Origin: Jiella mangrovi
Lineage (GTDB): Bacteria > Pseudomonadota > Alphaproteobacteria > Rhizobiales > Rhizobiaceae
Length of the DNA: 64,000 nucleotides
Assembly (NCBI RefSeq): GCF_017815135.1
Contig: NZ_JAGJCF010000016.1
Coordinates: 1 to 64,000 of the forward strand
Reading direction: 5' to 3'
Below the pieces are notes generated by a model. It saw only the letters and a program-made list of their open reading frames with translations. It did no database searches and had not been told where the DNA came from. A program made the translations under genes and the position numbers. Shown here piece after piece: positions 61,771-64,000 of this stretch (the first letter of the stretch is position 1; each line of letters starts with the position of its first letter).

Positions 61771-64000
61771 ATGACGAGACTCGTTGCAGGCGCCAGCCTC
61801 ATTGCCATAGCCGTTTGCCTCGGCCTGCCGAATGCGGGCTCTGCAAGGGCGGACAGCTTCAGCATCGACAGCGGCACCGAGACGGAGGCGCAGACCGTCA
61901 CGGGGACCGACACCGGCAGCGTCGCCGCCGGAGCAGCCCTCACCACCAAGAAGGACCCCGCCATCACCTGGACGGGCGTCTCCGACGACCAGGGTGTGGT
62001 CATCACCAATGCCGGAACGATCTCCTCCACGAAGGATCGCGGCATCGACACCGACGACGCCAGCGGTTCCTTTACCCTCGACAATCTTGAGGGCGCGACA
62101 CTTTCGGCCGACGACGACGCCTTCCGCATCAAGGATGACGCCGACGTCACCGTGGTGATCAACAATGACGGCACCATCACCTCCGACACCGGCCAGGCGA
62201 TCGACTTCGGCAAGCTGGAATCGGCCGATGCCTCCGTCACCATCAACAATGGCGCCACCGGCGTGATCGAAGCCCTCGACAACGACGCGATCCGCCCCGG
62301 CTCCGGCACGATCGTGATCGACAATGCCGGGCTGATCGACGCGACCGCCGGCACCGACCGCGGCATCAATGTCGAGAACTACACCTCGATCGTCTCGCTG
62401 ATCATCACCAACGAGGAAGGCGGCACGATCAAGGCGACCGGCGATGCGATCCGCGTCACCGAGGACGACGACGACGCCGACCTCGATGCCGCCACCGGAA
62501 CGTTCGTCATCGACAATGCCGGCACCATCGCCTCGACCGGCACGGGCGACGACAGCGGCCAGGCGATCGATCTGAACAATCTCGAATCGCCGTCGATCGG
62601 GGCGACGATCATCAATCGCGAGACGGGGGTGATCACCGCCGCCGACGCCGATGCGATCCGCCCGGGCACCAACGGCACCGTTTACAACTCCGGCACGATC
62701 TATGGCGGCACGGCCTCCGACGAAGGCAATGACGGCATCGACTTTCAGGACGATACCGGCGGCGTCGTCACCAACACTTCGACGGGCACGATCACCGGCA
62801 CCCGCCACGGCATCACCGGCGACGAGGCGGTGACCGTCTATAATGACGGCACGATCACCGGCCTCGCCGGCTCGGGCATCAACATCGACAACGGCATCTA
62901 CGATCCAGACAATGACGAGGCCGTCATCGCCTCCAACGGCACGGTGGTCGTCTACAATTCGGGAACCATCACCGGCACCGCCAATGGTGGCGACGGCGAC
63001 GGCATCGATGTCGACGGCCTGCTCTATCTCGAAAACTCCGGCACCATCCAGGCGGTCGGCACCTCGGAAGACCAGATCAACGAGGGCCTTGCGATCGGCG
63101 GCGGCACCATCATCAACACCGAGACCGGCGTCATCACCGGCACCGGCCGCGCCATCACCGTCAATGACAGCGATCTCGGCGACGCGGTGGGCGCAACGAC
63201 GATCACCAATGCCGGCTCGATCGTCGGCGGGACCGACGGGGCGATCAAGATCACCGGCCCCTATGCCGATACATTGACCAACAGCGGCACGATCAGCGGC
63301 GACGTCTGGCTCGGCGCCGGCGACGACACGCTGAACGCCTATACCGGCTCGAGCATCGACGGGACGGTCGACGGCGAGGACGGCGAAGACACCGTCAACC
63401 TCGAGGGAACCGGCACCGGCACCCTGTTCGACACGGTCGATTTCGAGGTTCTCAACGTCAATGGCGGCAGCTGGACGGTCGATACCGACCAGAGCTTTTC
63501 CAGCGGCACGACCATTGCCGACGCGGCGTCGCTTTACGCCGATGCCAACCTCGACAGCGTCGTCACGGTGAACAGCGGCGGCACGCTCGGCGGCACGGGC
63601 ACCGTCTCCGGCCTCGATGTCTCCGGCACGGTCACGCCCGGCGACACTGACGGCGACGTCGCCAGTTTGACCGTCGCCGGCGACGCCGCTTTCCAATCCG
63701 GCTCCACCTACGCCGTCGACATCTCCGGCACGACAGCCGACAGCATCGCCGTTTCAGGCATCGCAACCCTTTCCGGCGGCACGGTCGTCGCCGGCGCTTT
63801 GACCAATCCAGACGCGACCTATGTGATCCTGACCGCAGACGGAGGCGTCACTGGCACCTTCGACGCGGTGACAGCCGACGAGGACTTCCTCTTCCTCGAT
63901 CCCGCCCTCACCTATGCCGCGACCTCAGTATCCCTCGGCCTCGACCGCAACGCGGTGGCCTTCGCCGACCTTGCCGTCAGCGACAACGGCCGCAGCGTCG
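61771..64000 (+). CDS. Autotransporter-like repeat protein, N-terminal part (runs off the window)
   Basis: Open from ATG 61771 to the window edge, 743 residues visible. A Sec signal (MTRLVAGASLIAIAVCLGLP, cleavage near SARA-DS) is followed by many imperfect repeats of about 20-40 residues built on INNDGTI / ITNAGTI / NSGTITG with DGID or AIRPG turns. This is a parallel beta-helix passenger pattern. After a segment like DDTLNAYTGSSIDGTVDGED, an autotransporter-associated strand pattern appears (VTVNSGGTLGGTGTVSGLDV, TVTPGD). The end (LTYAATSVSLGLDRNAVAFA) is the usual lead into a C-terminal outer-membrane beta-barrel. The barrel itself is beyond the window. It is acidic and cysteine-poor. Likely a surface or secreted adhesin-type protein. 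Confidence 0.85.
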   Translation, partial: MTRLVAGASLIAIAVCLGLPNAGSARADSFSIDSGTETEAQTVTGTDTGSVAAGAALTTKKDPAITWTGVSDDQGVVITNAGTISSTKDRGIDTDDASGSFTLDNLEGATLSADDDAFRIKDDADVTVVINNDGTITSDTGQAIDFGKLESADASVTINNGATGVIEALDNDAIRPGSGTIVIDNAGLIDATAGTDRGINVENYTSIVSLIITNEEGGTIKATGDAIRVTEDDDDADLDAATGTFVIDNAGTIASTGTGDDSGQAIDLNNLESPSIGATIINRETGVITAADADAIRPGTNGTVYNSGTIYGGTASDEGNDGIDFQDDTGGVVTNTSTGTITGTRHGITGDEAVTVYNDGTITGLAGSGINIDNGIYDPDNDEAVIASNGTVVVYNSGTITGTANGGDGDGIDVDGLLYLENSGTIQAVGTSEDQINEGLAIGGGTIINTETGVITGTGRAITVNDSDLGDAVGATTITNAGSIVGGTDGAIKITGPYADTLTNSGTISGDVWLGAGDDTLNAYTGSSIDGTVDGEDGEDTVNLEGTGTGTLFDTVDFEVLNVNGGSWTVDTDQSFSSGTTIADAASLYADANLDSVVTVNSGGTLGGTGTVSGLDVSGTVTPGDTDGDVASLTVAGDAAFQSGSTYAVDISGTTADSIAVSGIATLSGGTVVAGALTNPDATYVILTADGGVTGTFDAVTADEDFLFLDPALTYAATSVSLGLDRNAVAFADLAVSDNGRSV

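Noticed and set aside
61723-63696. 657-residue minus-strand frame opposite the autotransporter
   Set aside because: Its regular pattern is only the reverse reading of the passenger repeats; the plus strand has a signal peptide and known repeat pattern.

Overview
The window is a GC-rich chromosomal segment from an alphaproteobacterium, most likely a member of the Hyphomicrobiales (Rhizobiales). The reasons are a UvrB with long tails, many ABC and TRAP uptake operons each beside its own catabolic genes, an IS630-type transposase end, and three families of palindromic intergenic repeats of the kind common in that order. This placement is inference from gene style, not from a marker gene.

Layout. 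1-3.5 kb: the 3' end of an IS630-type transposase converges on a large SIR2-domain gene resembling defence sirtuins. 3.76-7.06 kb: uvrB, whose C-terminal tail has absorbed two palindromic repeats in frame; a decayed copy of its 3' end lies 0.6 kb downstream. 7.8-9.5 kb: an AT-rich island with a P-loop ATPase gene that appears to need a -1 frameshift at an A8 run to make its C-terminus. 10.1-16.7 kb: a gene for a small repeat protein, then a complete peptide-type ABC transporter. 17.0-26.1 kb (minus strand): a catabolic cluster of a Rieske oxygenase, a cystathionine gamma-synthase-fold PLP enzyme, three flavin oxidoreductases, a desaturase and a PhnD-like binding protein, with a divergent LysR regulator.

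27.2-48.0 kb: a LacI-family regulator followed by five transcription units. These are a sugar-type ABC importer, two TRAP transporters linked to a fumarate-reductase-like flavoprotein and an MmgE/PrpD protein, a hydantoinase/oxoprolinase pair, and a LeuC/LeuD-like hydro-lyase. Four near-identical palindromes of the TTGAAT-N4-ATTCAA type lie in the three divergent promoter regions, so the whole 20 kb reads as one LacI regulon for uptake and breakdown of an organic acid or cyclic amide.

48.0-57.9 kb: an NtrC-type regulator with an altered GAFTGA loop, an M3 oligopeptidase, and a second peptide ABC operon in which permease and ATPase are fused through a linker made of two palindromic repeats. 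58.0-60.4 kb: a tight three-gene cassette (unknown protein, GH18-like glycosidase, class 3 lipase), none with an obvious signal peptide. 60.4-64.0 kb: a TRAP solute-binding protein and the start of a large autotransporter-like protein that runs off the window.

No rRNA, tRNA or CRISPR array was recognised.
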